DNA of 64,000 nt from Lumbricus rubellus (lineage: Eukaryota; Annelida; Clitellata; Crassiclitellata; Lumbricidae): the NCBI GenBank assembly GCA_945859605.1, contig OX243824.1, positions 28,889,581-28,953,580 of the forward strand, read 5' to 3'. Below are positions 56,611 through 64,000 of this stretch, one piece after another (positions within the stretch are counted from its first letter, which is position 1; each line of letters starts with the position of its first letter). Under the pieces are notes generated by a model. That model saw only the letters and a program-made list of their open reading frames with translations, was not told where the DNA came from and ran no database searches. The position numbers and the translations under genes were made by a program.

Positions 56611-59068
56611 TATTATTATTATTATTACGACATTAATTTTTGCTAGTGAGCATAAATTAATCACTCTGTTAGCCTCATCTACAGGGTGGCGCATAAAAAG
56701 TGAGACCGCCTAGCATAATGTCAAATAATAAATTATTTTAAAACTTTTTCTTCAACAAAAAACAAGTAAGTTGTTGCCAAATGTTTATTCGTACATAATC
56801 AGAAATAAAATTCAATGTGTCCACATCGGTTCTCAGCAGTTTTTGTCTAAACGTCGGCATCACTGGTCAATGCTTATGTTTATAAACCGCCGAAGAACTT
56901 TCTGCCACTCTTCAACAATGGCCAGTTTCGAATATCCTGGAGCAATCCTTGTCTTAAGACGTGATCACAATAGGTACCGTACACTCACTGCTCGCCCTAG
57001 CTTCAGGTTCAGCGATCAACACACTGGTTTTCCTCATCCGAGACACCCCGACCGAAGCCATGATGCAACGACTGAAATGTTCACGTGCGCTAATGAGTGA
57101 CCAGTTCGTTGTGGAACATTTTTCTTTCATCTGAATAAACACTATCATTTTAAGAATTAACCATGCATTGTGACAAGAGTAAATGTCTTTTCGTCTGTAA
57201 ACCAAATGCTTCGTACACTTTTCTCGTTTGGAAGTATGCCAACTAACTGTTGACTTCGCTGCCTCTTAATTTGCAGTTGTCGTTTACAACATTACTTGCC
57301 ATATTACGCGTTGGCATACCATACACGGTTTGTATAGTTGCAAACTTTGACCTATAATGCGCTGCCCTGTTCTTTGTGATATGTCAGTTTCTCCTTAAAT
57401 TTACTATTGACTCTTGTGGCTGTGTGAATTATCATCCTGGCTGAAAATCAGCTCACTCGCGCACAGAATATTCCGTGCCATTCTAACGAACTTCGCTTAG
57501 CCGCTTCCTGATTAAAGCGCTGTCGAAGCCTACCATCGGCATCAATTTCACATAAAATATAAAGATGGCGACCGGAAGTTCACAAATTATTGACGTCACA
57601 CGCTGAGTTAATGATCGAGGATAATTTTAAAGCTTAAAAACCGCCAAAAACATAATTTAATATTACAATACAAAAGATTTAACGAGGCGGTCTCACTTTT
57701 TATGCGCCACCCTGTGTATGGGGTGGAGGAGTGCGGTGGGGTGTTGTCGGGTGGAGTGGAGGGGTGGGGTGGAATGGGTGGAGGGGTGGTGTGGGTGGGG
57801 GGGTTGAGGGGGAGTGGAGGAGGGGATGTGGTGGGTGTTGTGGGCAACTTGTGACCGGAGTGGGTCAAATCCCAAATTTCCCAGGCAACGCCGGGTGCTC
57901 CAGCTAGTATGCTATGTGCATGCCAATCCAAGAATAAATTAGAAATAAGGCAGATTGAAATTAAAATTATTATGAAAATCATTAGAGCAAAACAAAAAAA
58001 ATTAAACTCACAAAAAGGACGAGGAAAATAGGCGCAATAAGAATGAGATCGTAGGTGAAATTTCGCTGAGGAAGCCAGCATCTGAAAGGCAAAGACGAAC
58101 TTAGGAATATCAAAACAAAAGAACGAACAATCTAATAATAAATACAATTTATTTTTATCGCGGAGGACCAGGACTGTAATCAAGGTTATACGCGGGTATA
58201 CGGCGTATAGGCTACTCACCTCAAAACGACATCGAATAGGCCCTACTCTCCTCCCGAAAAGTAGGGTATACGCGGGTAAAAAGCAGGGTACTGAGGGTAC
58301 GCTAATAAATCAGGGTGCATGTGGCTGTTTAAGATGTATTTTCAAGCGAATTGCTAAGAAAAAGGTCATCAACTTTTTCGGACGGCGAATTGATGAGAGA
58401 TTTTGGCCGGATGACTAAAAAAAGGTCGTCAGAAACTTCGGGCCCAAAAAAGGTCGGATTTCCTCCCGGCCAGCGTGTACTCACCTCAAAATTTACCAGT
58501 AGGCTACAGCCCTGCGGAGGACAATCATCAATGCGCGTAGCACTAGTTTATATAGCTCCTATTCAAGATTTCTACACATAGGCGCTCCCAACTATAACAC
58601 TGAGCCGTAGGCCTAGTCTCACGCCGAAGCGCATGAACAATCGCGAGTAAAGGACGTGCTCACTGCTCAGGGTCCCTTAGTAGCCTACGCACAACCTTAC
58701 GGCTCTAATGCACCGAACATAGGCCTACCCCTAAACCACCGCACCCCTCAATGATTTGCTGCCACTTGTCACCATCGCTATAAAGTCCGAGTGACCTGAT
58801 CACTTACATTCAGAATCGACTCACCACGTATTCACAAACTGAATCATAATTTTAGGTCTAGATTACATGCATGTATAGTAGCCAATAATCAAACTCTCAT
58901 AGTAAGCCTTCAATAGAAATATGATAAAGTACCGGTAGCCTACATTATAGGTCATGTATTATAGTAAATCATGCATGGTCTAGTACATTACGAGTATCTT
59001 TGCTTACGTGTTATTGTCGTAATGAAACTTCACAAGCACCCAGGCAACTACCAGGATAGCAGGAACGC
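43962..59068 (-). CDS. Class B1 (secretin-family) GPCR, TM4 to C-terminus (5' partial)
   Basis: Six minus-strand exons, all GT-AG, join in phase: 59068-59008 (TM4), 58081-58012 (ECL2/TM5 start), 53091-53006 (TM5, ICL3), 51338-51215 (TM6, ECL3, TM7), 46653-46612 (TM7 end) and 44210-43962 (C-tail, stop 43964-43962). TM4 gives GVPAILVVAWVLVKF. NNTCWLPQRNFTYD carries the ECL2 cysteine that pairs with TM3. Then come PIFLVLF-VNLLFLM, the ICL3 motif KKLRAS...YRKATKATL, TM6 LILFPLLGLTYVLFIW, TM7 YINAIFQSGQ-GLFVAIFYCF and NSEVQ (helix 8). Exon borders match those of vertebrate CRF/calcitonin-type receptors. KLRAS...YRKA.KATL is closest to CRF receptors, but the ligand is unknown. Such receptors couple peptide hormones mainly to Gs/cAMP. 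TM1-3 and the hormone-binding ectodomain lie beyond the window. In the TM7 SFQG motif, Phe is Gly. Confidence 0.93.
44024..44060 (-). repeat. Coding ACG microsatellite in the GPCR C-tail
   Basis: A GTC/CGT run on the plus strand. In the GPCR frame it encodes about ten threonines (PNDTTTTTTTTTTITPGH). Confidence 0.9.
44211..44752. other. GPCR last intron, simple repeats
   Basis: 44478-44552 has five copies of CGACATTTTGTC spaced 15-17 bp apart. No gene is present besides the flanking exon. Confidence 0.7.
44753..44872 (-). mobile_element. SINE 3' half
   Basis: On the minus strand: CCTTCACTCGCAATAATATT, then TGAAACTCCGATTCAGTGTC, GGGAGCGCTTCTGAGTAG and GAAGGGGTGCTAT. This matches the 3' half of the SINE at 33424-33640. 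Confidence 0.8.
45001..45470 (-). mobile_element. CR1-like LINE relic with frameshifts
   Basis: Minus-strand pieces in different frames read FVTRRIDHCSSVLVGLP, LERVLRSVARLIGRIPKYAP, RDVLHWLPVSQRIFYRVAAL and ALRQRGAFIVPQGRSLA. Order and spacing match the LINE at 47310-47732. The frames are broken by small shifts. A tail fragment lies at 44872-44940. Confidence 0.85.
45471..46380. other. GPCR last intron, no gene seen
   Basis: Around 46095-46120 there is a SINE/LINE tail scrap (TTATATAGCGCC). Nothing else was recognised. Confidence 0.45.
46381..46610. repeat. SINE tail and triplet microsatellites
   Basis: GAGCTACGGCGCTATATAAA passes into (TTA)n at about 46425-46480, then ATCATTATCGTCGTCAAT repeats to 46600. 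It directly abuts the splice donor of the 42-bp GPCR exon at 46612. Confidence 0.85.
47310..47785 (+). mobile_element. CR1-like LINE C-terminus with intact 3' end
   Basis: The frame 47169-47732 includes ILRSAARLIGRLPKFAP, YMRDVLHWLPVSQRISYRIA, CAPSYLRDLCCPVSDVAARR, FSVMGPTVWNDLPVTLR and FYKSLKSFFFVRGW, then a stop at 47730-47732. The 3' end GGGAGCGCCTCTGAGTAGTT...GGGGCGCTATATAAA is followed by (GAAT)n. It is 5'-truncated. Confidence 0.9.
47807..48156 (+). mobile_element. Second LINE 3' end and an RT fragment
   Basis: 47807-47925 repeats the last 110 bp of the preceding LINE, again ending in GAATG repeats. At 48055-48140 a frame reads CIVHSKLDCCNSILHVN and STQLERLQYF, an RT segment that normally lies upstream of the 47310 region. 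The pieces are out of order. Confidence 0.75.
48157..49320. repeat. 54-bp satellite, 21.6 copies, essentially identical
   Basis: The unit runs ATCCAAAGCTGCTGTCACAT to TTCTTATAAGGACAT. I saw no substitutions between full units. Because 54 is 18 codons with no stop in one frame per strand, it opens frames of about 390 and 410 codons (DISKAAVTCMITSYISYK on plus, YHACDSSFGYVLIRNIAG on minus). No start context or splice evidence supports a protein. It lies in the last-but-one GPCR intron of the window. Confidence 0.97.
49461..49673. repeat. TATG tetranucleotide microsatellite
   Basis: (TATG)n of about 210 bp with one TGTGTGTG interruption at 49580-49590. A SINE/LINE tail piece (ATTTATATAGCGCCTTAC) follows. 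Confidence 0.97.
50022..50612. repeat. CAT microsatellite with a 50-53 bp higher-order unit
   Basis: (CAT)n carrying about seven copies of TTCCACCATTCATCATTGCC and AATCATCCATCACCATCATC from 50228 on. The His/Ile/Ser-rich frames are artefacts. Confidence 0.95.
50740..50890. repeat. R repeat copy 3
   Basis: AACAGCTGTTCTG...CTACAACCCATCTGAATGCA, then CTCGCTAATATGCTGGTGCT and GACGCTCTAGAAG, similar to 2100-2225 and 16840-16945. Confidence 0.6.
51830..53003. repeat. 1.2 kb CTC/CTG/CTT-rich triplet tract
   Basis: On the plus strand CTCCTGCTCCTCCTCATCCT-type words keep period 3 for about 1170 bp, so several frames stay open (Leu-rich, Pro/Ala-rich, and Arg/Ser-rich on minus). On the GPCR-sense strand it is GGA/GCA-rich and begins two bases after the splice-donor GT of the TM5 exon. 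No protein is proposed. Confidence 0.93.
53092..53717. other. GPCR intron DNA left of an inverted-repeat element
   Basis: A GAGAGAGA run lies at 53272-53283 and TGACGTCA at about 53658. No gene beyond the flanking exon. Confidence 0.5.
53718..54251. mobile_element. 534-bp inverted-repeat element with GACAACTCGTC arms
   Basis: Both arms are short tandem repeats of GACAACTCGTCTACA, inverted at the right. The outer ends are GGTGTCACGAC and ...GGAACC, flanked by the perfect 9-bp duplication GTCCAAAAC (53709-53717 and 54252-54260). The core has units GAAGCTGGATTGACGAAA in the left part and AATCCAGCTTGAAGC in the right part. The same arm type appears inside the element at 18816-19520. Confidence 0.85.
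54261..54928. other. GPCR intron DNA
   Basis: A SINE-tail scrap (GGCGCTATATAAACCGTCTG) lies near 54373. Otherwise nothing was recognised. Confidence 0.5.
54929..55094. repeat. CTG/CAG trinucleotide tract
   Basis: About 166 bp of CTG with GTG, TTG and TAC interruptions. It is CAG on the GPCR-sense strand, inside the intron between the TM5 exons. Cys- and Ser-rich frames are artefacts. Confidence 0.97.
55095..55925. other. GPCR intron DNA, nothing recognised
   Basis: Only short frames and no element ends. Confidence 0.45.
55926..56285. mobile_element. hAT element (360 bp)
   Basis: The ends CAGCGGTTCCCAACCC and GGTTGGGAACCACTG are flanked by perfect CGGTAACT duplications (55918-55925 and 56286-56293). 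GTGGCCC(G/T) words are repeated near both ends. No transposase. Confidence 0.9.
56397..56640. repeat. ATT-rich microsatellites
   Basis: (TTA)n blocks at about 56397-56480 and 56565-56632. The first follows a decayed SINE tail. Confidence 0.9.
56682..57714 (-). mobile_element. Tc1/mariner-type transposon relic (1033 bp)
   Basis: The ends CAGGGTGGCGCATAAAAAGT and their inverse extend to GAGACCGCC. The left flank is TA; the right flank reads TG, probably a decayed TA. On the minus strand broken frames give MASVGVSRMRKTSVLIAEPE, EEWQKVLRRFINISIDQ and CGHIEFYF, fragments of an IS630/mariner-type transposase. It is inactive. Confidence 0.85.
57716..57912 (-). repeat. C-rich interspersed repeat U, fragment
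   Basis: On the minus strand it starts TACTAGCTGGAGCACCCGGC, then GTTGCCTGGGAAATTTGGGA, and continues C-rich, matching the ends at 8222 and 9594. It directly abuts the Tc1/mariner relic. Confidence 0.75.
58169..58514. mobile_element. hAT-like element (346 bp) in a GPCR intron
   Basis: The ends CAGGACTGTAATC and GGCTACAGCCCTG are imperfect inverted repeats, with perfect CGGAGGAC duplications (58161-58168 and 58515-58522). It shares GGCCGGATGACTAAAAAAAG with the inverted element at 41257-41575. Confidence 0.8.
58545..58748 (-). mobile_element. tRNA-derived SINE
   Basis: The minus strand begins with an A-box-like GGGTGCGGTGGTTTAGG, then CCTTTACTCGCGATTGTTCA, TGCGCTTCGGCGTGAGAC and GGGAGCGCCTATGTGTAG, ending AGGAGCTATATAAA. 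Same family as 33424-33640. Confidence 0.75.
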
Positions 59069-59318
59069 CTACAAAATTGTGCAGGACAATATTGCGATTC
59101 ATTTCAATAATATTAATAATATTTGTAATAAATGTAACAATTTTACAGTTTAATAAGTTAACATTCAACGACGATAAATTCAGCAATATTTCTTCTATTC
59201 TTTGGATAGGCCCTACGTTTTTCAGATCCATTGGACAAATAACAACGACGACGATAAATCAATCACATTCACGACATTGTCGTGTTGTATACAGTCACGA
59301 AGGAAGTTGTCGTTTAAC

Positions 59319-59322
59319 ATTT

Positions 59323-59383
<61 letters not shown>

Positions 59384-59400
59384 CGATGGCGGCGGCGGTG
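59319..59400. repeat. GAT microsatellite with GGC run
   Basis: (GAT)n of about 65 bp followed by GGCGGCGGTGGCGGT. The open Asp- and Met-rich frames are artefacts. Confidence 0.95.
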
Positions 59401-59527
59401 GCGGTAGAGGTGGCGGTCCCGTATCAAATGGCGCTACATAATAGTAAGAGCTATTGACTACACTTTTCTGTTACACAACCTGTTGCAGATAATAATATAA
59501 TCTGACGTGAGACCCTACATTCTCACG

Positions 59528-60059
59528 TGTAACAGCATGTGAGCATGGTCGAATGTTTGTGCGTGTATTTTTTGTAAGCGTATTTAATGTAGGCCTAGTA
59601 CAGCGGCCAGTCGATTGTGTGTCCGCCAGCGACGAAACGGGCCAGAGTGCACAGCTGTGTTTAGGCGCGCGATTTGAGACGACTGTCTGGACGACTGTCT
59701 GGAAGACGGCGGATGGAGAGAAAGAATGAGCGTCTGAGAAATGAGTGAAGAGATAGGCTGTGATGAATATAGTAGTTGCTGTTTAGTTGTAGTAGAGAAG
59801 AGTCGTTGTTGATATGATAATGCAAGGATAGACATTATCGTGTTGTTGCTGCTGTTTCATCTTTACGTTGGATTTGATTATAATATACTTTGGAAAACCT
59901 ATCGTCGTTGTCGTTGAAGTAGAATAAGGAATTACTGTAGAACTTTACCTAGACAGTAGATTCAAATCAGTTTAATTGTAAGAGTAAGTTTAGGCCACTG
60001 AAGAACGATATAGAAGCTACCGAAGAGACTGGAGGTCAACGCAGTGGAAGAGGCGGTGA
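59528..60059 (+). mobile_element. 5' LTR of the Gmr1-like retrotransposon (left border tentative)
   Basis: The right border ...GGTGACA at 60059 is set by the candidate primer-binding site two bases downstream. The left border TGTAACAGC at 59528 is the best TG start giving TGT...ACA ends and a plausible 532-bp length. The 3' LTR is outside the window, so neither border can be verified by comparison. Confidence 0.55.
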
Positions 60060-60061
60060 CA

Positions 60062-60080
60062 TTTGGTGCAGCACGGTGGG
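60062..60080 (+). promoter_or_regulatory. Candidate tRNA primer-binding site
   Basis: TGGTGCAGCACGGTGGGAT begins with TGG, complementary to a tRNA CCA end, and follows the LTR CA by two bases, as usual for LTR retrotransposons. I could not assign the tRNA. Confidence 0.6.
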
Positions 60081-60521
60081 ATACTGATCCATACTGGGAT
60101 ACTGATCCATACTGAGATACTGATCCATACTGATTGATACTTATTTACAAACGTTGATTGAGGATCTACATTTACACGTTGATTGAGGATCTACATTTAC
60201 ACGTTGATTGAGGATCTACATTTACACGTTGATTTGGAATATTGCTATTTTTATCTACGGACGTTAACATTTCACGGAAGGAACGATATCTGGGATACCT
60301 ATCTAAACAACGGAAATATCTGATCTCAGCTACGGTGATATTTATTCAAACCACGGAACGGAAATATCTTATCTCAGCAGCTGTGAAATTATTCGACGTC
60401 GATTCAACGAGTCATCGATTATCTATACGACGGTGAGAAACGACAACTCAACGACTGAAAGGTAGGAAAAACTTGCTTGTCTATAAAAGAAGCAATAGCA
60501 ACAGTGAAGTAAAGAAGTAAG
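60081..60521 (+). repeat. Leader with short tandem repeats
   Basis: GGGATACTGATCCATACT-type units repeat three times (60076-60143) and CACGTTGATTGAGGATCTAC about three times (60151-60240). The leader has no long frame. An in-frame TAA at 60510-60512 precedes the gag start. Confidence 0.8.
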
Positions 60522-63500
60522 ATGGAGAAACTTACAGAGCAAAAGCAAGCAGCTATTAAAAAGATGGCATCGGAGAGAATAGTGAAATTATTAATCGAAG
60601 CAGGCCTTGACGCAGAAGAAGTCGGACAGATGTCGAGGGAACATTTGATGAGATCTTTGGCGGAGGTTTGGGCAAAAGACGCGGAAGAAGAAGGTGCGGT
60701 TGGTGGTGCTGAAGGAAAGCCAATTGAGAAGCCACAGGCACCGATGTCTATGGAGGTGTTGCTGCAATTCATGATGATGAGAGAGGAGCAACGAGCAGAG
60801 AAAGAAGAACAACGTAGACAAGAGGAGAAAGAGAAAGAAGAGCAGCGCAGACAAGAAAAGAAAGAACGTAAGCAAGAAGAGAAAGAATTGCGACAACAAG
60901 AGATAGACATGCAGAGGCAGCAGTTCCAGATACAACTAGAACAAATGAGACTCGATCGTGATGAATCAGAACGGAGACGGACGGAGTTAATGATAGAGTA
61001 CGAAAAAGCAAGAAAAAGCGATGAAGAAATACGAAAGCAGCAGATTGAGGACAAAAAGGCTCGCGAGGAAGAAAAGGAAAAGATGCGTTTACAAGAACTG
61101 GAGAGAGCAGAAGAAATTCGTCAGGAAGAATTCCAAGCCGAAAAAGACAATTTGGAAAAAGCAGACAGAGAAAGAGAAGAGCAGATGCAGTTAGAACAAA
61201 AGAAACTTGCTATTAAGGAAGCTCAACTCCATGAAATGGCTATTGAAAAGGAGGAACGCAGAAAGCAGTTAGACTTGTTGCAGCAAAAGATAGAACAGGA
61301 GGAACTGCGGAGGATAGAAGATCAGAATAGACTGAAGAAGAAAGACGAAGACGACAGAAAGAGCCGTGAGGAATCAGAACAAAATAGGCTCAGAGAAAGT
61401 GAGACAATGGTGTCAAAGATTAAGAAGATTGGTGATGCAATGAAACATGTGTTATCGAAGATGCCATATGATATGATGGAAGTGCCATTATATTTTGAAA
61501 CAGTTGAAAATGCATTCAATAGTTTTGCTGTGGAACAACAATATTGGGTGAAATTGTTATTGCCACTTATGACTTCGAGAGCGCGAACTGTATTGAACCG
61601 CGTGTCTTTTGATGATCTAGACAAGTACGATGTCGTCAAAGAGCATTTATTGAAAGAATTCAAGCTAACGGCTCGTGAGTACAGATCAAGATTTGCAGAT
61701 GCCAAGAAAACTGTGGAAGAAACGTATACGATGTTCACGGCTAGGCTGAAGAATCTACTGAATTATTATGTCCGAAGTAGAAGAGTGGGCAAAGACTACG
61801 AGAAGCTGTTTGATTTGTTAGTGGCGGATAAGCTGAAAGAATGTTTACCACCAGGTCCACTACAGTTTGTCTTAGCAAAAGAGGGTACAGAATGCTTGGA
61901 AGCTAGTAACGTGGCAGACCTCGCAGACATACATGTAAACAATCGGATTGGTGTGATGTTCCAAGAAAAACCGAAATATGAATCCTGGGGCAATAGTCCA
62001 AAGCAAACCAAGTGGAACAGCAATAACAAAGAAACTGGAAGCCAAGCCAAAAGTAATGATGTAAAGAAAGATAATTTCTCTGGAAAGCAGTGGTGGCAAG
62101 ATAAAAAACAGTCAACGTGGGACAGACAAGCCTACAATCGAACTCCACCGATGGGACGCCCAACAGAAGGCAATGCAACATACAATCCGTACAGCAAGTG
62201 GGAGAACAATGAGCAAAGAGGTTTTGTAAAGAAACGTTGCCACAACTGTCAGTCAGACAAACATCTATTAAAACATTGTGAAGCACCAGGAGCGACAAAA
62301 CTGAGAAATAGTAGGAGTGCAGAAAATCTGAGAGTGAACCAGATACAAGTAATGGATGCACCGTATGAACTGGACGAACGAGACGATCGAGAAACGGAAG
62401 TGAAGTCTGTGATGAAGTGTGCGCTTCAGTTCACCACACCGAAAGAAGCAATAAAGACTACTCCCATTACAGAAATAGGCCGAGAAACACAAAGTAATGA
62501 CGGGTGTGCACGTATGAAGAAGATTTCATTGCAGCATGTATATGTGGAGATACGTGGAAATGATGGTCAGCCTAGGCAAGTCAAAGCATTGAGTGACTCT
62601 GGAACAGGGATACCAGTGATCAACGAGGAATTACTGAAAGGAGCGGTAGTGGAAGAGATTGGCAGAGTACATTTGCAATGTGTGGCTGGAGATCCTATTC
62701 CAGCTAAGTTAGTGAAGATTGATGTAAGAATGAGTGGTCAAACAGTGGGAGAAGATCCGATGGACAGAAAAATAAATATTGCGCCATATTTGACGTTGGT
62801 GTGTGCCAGCATTTCAGCAGAACTGTGTAAAGAAAATCCAGAAAAGTTCCTGCTACACCCAGAGATAATTGCAGAACTGAAAGACATTCCACCAGTCAGT
62901 GTATTGCAAGGAGAGCTACAAGCAAACGTGACTACCAGAGCACAGAGTCGGAGAACAGAAGTCGAAGACGAAGAAGAGGAACAGCTAAATGAAAGTTTGC
63001 TAGACGATGACACTGAAAGCGAAGATGAACACAGTATTCAAGAAGAAGAAGGAATAACACCCGAGAACAATGAAAATAAAGAAGAGATGGCTGCATGTGA
63101 ACGAAATGATAGTGAAGATTCTGGAAGTGATGTAGAAATGGGTACGAGCATGAGAGAATTGTTTATGGAGAATACGAATGATGAAAGACAGTTGGAAGAT
63201 GCAAAGAAATTTGAGGAGCAACAGAGAAATGACGAGTCATTGAAGTCGTGGTGGAAGATAGCTGAAGACAAGGGATCAGAGTTTAGTGTGGTGAACGGAT
63301 TGATGTATAAGAAGCATCAGATGCTGGATCAGTTGGTGTACCAGTTGATGTTGCCGAAAGAGAGAAGAATTCAAGTGATGGAACTAGCACACGAATCAGT
63401 ATTTGGGGGACACTTGGGAGAAGAGAAGACACGAGAAAGAATTAAGATGTCCTTCGTATGGCCAAAGATGCGTCGAGATGTGGTAAAGTTTTGTAAATCA

Positions 63501-64000
63501 TGTGTCAAGTGTCAGTTGAAAGCACGAAGTTTGGTGATGGATCGAGTGCCGATCACACCAATACCAAGAGAAGATGTACCGTTCAGGAGAATGACAATGG
63601 ACGTGGTCGGACCAATCGAACCGAAGTCAGCAGCAGGACATAAATATTTCTTGTGCATAGTGGATTCATGTACAAGATGGCCGACAATCTTTTTGCTGAA
63701 GTCATTGACTGCTAAAGCTGTATGTGAAGCGTTGATGAAGCTATTCATGGATGTGGGAGTGCCGTCTGTGATTACCAGTGACAGAGGGACGAATTTTACA
63801 GCCAGTTTAACCAGAGAATTCTTGAAGTTGATGGGATGCTGTCCAAGATTCGATTCGCCAGGACATCCAGAGGCCGCAGGACTAGTGGATAGATGGAACC
63901 AGACGTTCAAGAAGATGGTTCATCATGTCATTGTGGAAAATCCGAGGCAATGGCATAAAATTATTCCATTTACCGTGTGGGCATTGCGAGAAGTGCCTAA
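60522..64000 (+). CDS. Gag-protease-integrase polyprotein of a Gmr1-like Ty3/gypsy retrotransposon (3' partial)
   Basis: One uninterrupted frame of 1159 codons runs from the ATG at 60522 off the window edge. Residues about 90-300 are a charged Glu/Lys/Arg/Gln coiled coil. About 314-475 resemble the capsid domain from which the SCAN domain is thought to derive (HLLKEFKLTAREYRSRF...FTARLKNLL). A CX2CX4HX4C zinc knuckle lies at 573-586, and a retropepsin site ALSDSGTGIPVI around 692. An acidic linker follows (about 800-890). The integrase zinc motif is H957, H964, C994, C997, and the core has D1027 (MDVVGP), D1087 (TSDRGTNF) and D1123 (GLVDRWNQ) at D-x35 spacing. No RT lies between protease and integrase, which is the Gmr1 order. 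The third catalytic residue is Asp rather than Glu. RT and RNase H should follow beyond 64000. The element sits in, or upstream of, the GPCR gene, in antisense orientation. Confidence 0.93.
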   Translation, partial: MEKLTEQKQAAIKKMASERIVKLLIEAGLDAEEVGQMSREHLMRSLAEVWAKDAEEEGAVGGAEGKPIEKPQAPMSMEVLLQFMMMREEQRAEKEEQRRQEEKEKEEQRRQEKKERKQEEKELRQQEIDMQRQQFQIQLEQMRLDRDESERRRTELMIEYEKARKSDEEIRKQQIEDKKAREEEKEKMRLQELERAEEIRQEEFQAEKDNLEKADREREEQMQLEQKKLAIKEAQLHEMAIEKEERRKQLDLLQQKIEQEELRRIEDQNRLKKKDEDDRKSREESEQNRLRESETMVSKIKKIGDAMKHVLSKMPYDMMEVPLYFETVENAFNSFAVEQQYWVKLLLPLMTSRARTVLNRVSFDDLDKYDVVKEHLLKEFKLTAREYRSRFADAKKTVEETYTMFTARLKNLLNYYVRSRRVGKDYEKLFDLLVADKLKECLPPGPLQFVLAKEGTECLEASNVADLADIHVNNRIGVMFQEKPKYESWGNSPKQTKWNSNNKETGSQAKSNDVKKDNFSGKQWWQDKKQSTWDRQAYNRTPPMGRPTEGNATYNPYSKWENNEQRGFVKKRCHNCQSDKHLLKHCEAPGATKLRNSRSAENLRVNQIQVMDAPYELDERDDRETEVKSVMKCALQFTTPKEAIKTTPITEIGRETQSNDGCARMKKISLQHVYVEIRGNDGQPRQVKALSDSGTGIPVINEELLKGAVVEEIGRVHLQCVAGDPIPAKLVKIDVRMSGQTVGEDPMDRKINIAPYLTLVCASISAELCKENPEKFLLHPEIIAELKDIPPVSVLQGELQANVTTRAQSRRTEVEDEEEEQLNESLLDDDTESEDEHSIQEEEGITPENNENKEEMAACERNDSEDSGSDVEMGTSMRELFMENTNDERQLEDAKKFEEQQRNDESLKSWWKIAEDKGSEFSVVNGLMYKKHQMLDQLVYQLMLPKERRIQVMELAHESVFGGHLGEEKTRERIKMSFVWPKMRRDVVKFCKSCVKCQLKARSLVMDRVPITPIPREDVPFRRMTMDVVGPIEPKSAAGHKYFLCIVDSCTRWPTIFLLKSLTAKAVCEALMKLFMDVGVPSVITSDRGTNFTASLTREFLKLMGCCPRFDSPGHPEAAGLVDRWNQTFKKMVHHVIVENPRQWHKIIPFTVWALREVP

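Noticed and set aside
56771..57100. Plus-strand 109-codon frame
   Set aside because: It lies antisense to a broken mariner transposase that reads better on the minus strand.
60419..63910. Many minus-strand frames of 60-210 codons
   Set aside because: Shadows of the plus-strand gag-pol frame; Ser/Cys/Leu-rich complement of Glu/Lys-rich codons.

Overview
This is a gene-poor, repeat-rich piece of animal nuclear DNA. Two host genes can be read with clean GT-AG introns; most of the rest is mobile elements, their remnants and tandem repeats. The Gmr1-type LTR retrotransposon at the right edge is known mainly from deuterostomes, which with the tRNA-derived SINEs, CR1-like LINE tails and many hAT elements suggests a marine deuterostome invertebrate such as an echinoderm. 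That placement is an inference. Nothing prokaryotic is present.

Layout. 1-24.7 kb is purely repetitive: LINE tails, a hAT inserted in a CR1-like tail, a four-level transposon nest (2732-5867), a 7.2 kb foldback element with a 9-bp target duplication (6174-13367), and a family of short inverted-repeat elements with GGY...RCC ends and 8-9 bp target duplications. 24.7-40.7 kb holds a complete nine-exon plus-strand gene for the mitochondrial F1-ATPase assembly factor ATPAF1 (295 residues). Its introns carry a 3.2 kb hAT, a Tc1/mariner relic, SINEs and an 86-copy 11-bp satellite. 44.0-59.1 kb holds the last six coding exons of a minus-strand class B1 (secretin-family) GPCR, TM4 to stop. The two genes converge, with about 3.3 kb between their stop codons. 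The GPCR introns hold a homogeneous 54-bp satellite, a 1.2 kb GGA/GCA-rich tract touching a splice donor, a CAG/CTG tract and more elements. 59.5-64 kb holds the 5' LTR and uninterrupted gag-protease-integrase frame of a Gmr1-like Ty3/gypsy element that runs off the window, with the integrase before any reverse transcriptase.

The two host genes have no evident functional link: one acts in mitochondrial ATP synthase assembly, the other in peptide-hormone signalling. The main novelty candidates are the modular GGY...RCC inverted-repeat family, whose members share an internal CATCCAGCTTC repeat core but differ in their arms, the foldback element carrying a SINE in each arm, and the Gmr1-like element with an Asp in place of the integrase catalytic Glu. 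Most long frames in this window come from period-3k or stop-free tandem repeats and are not genes.
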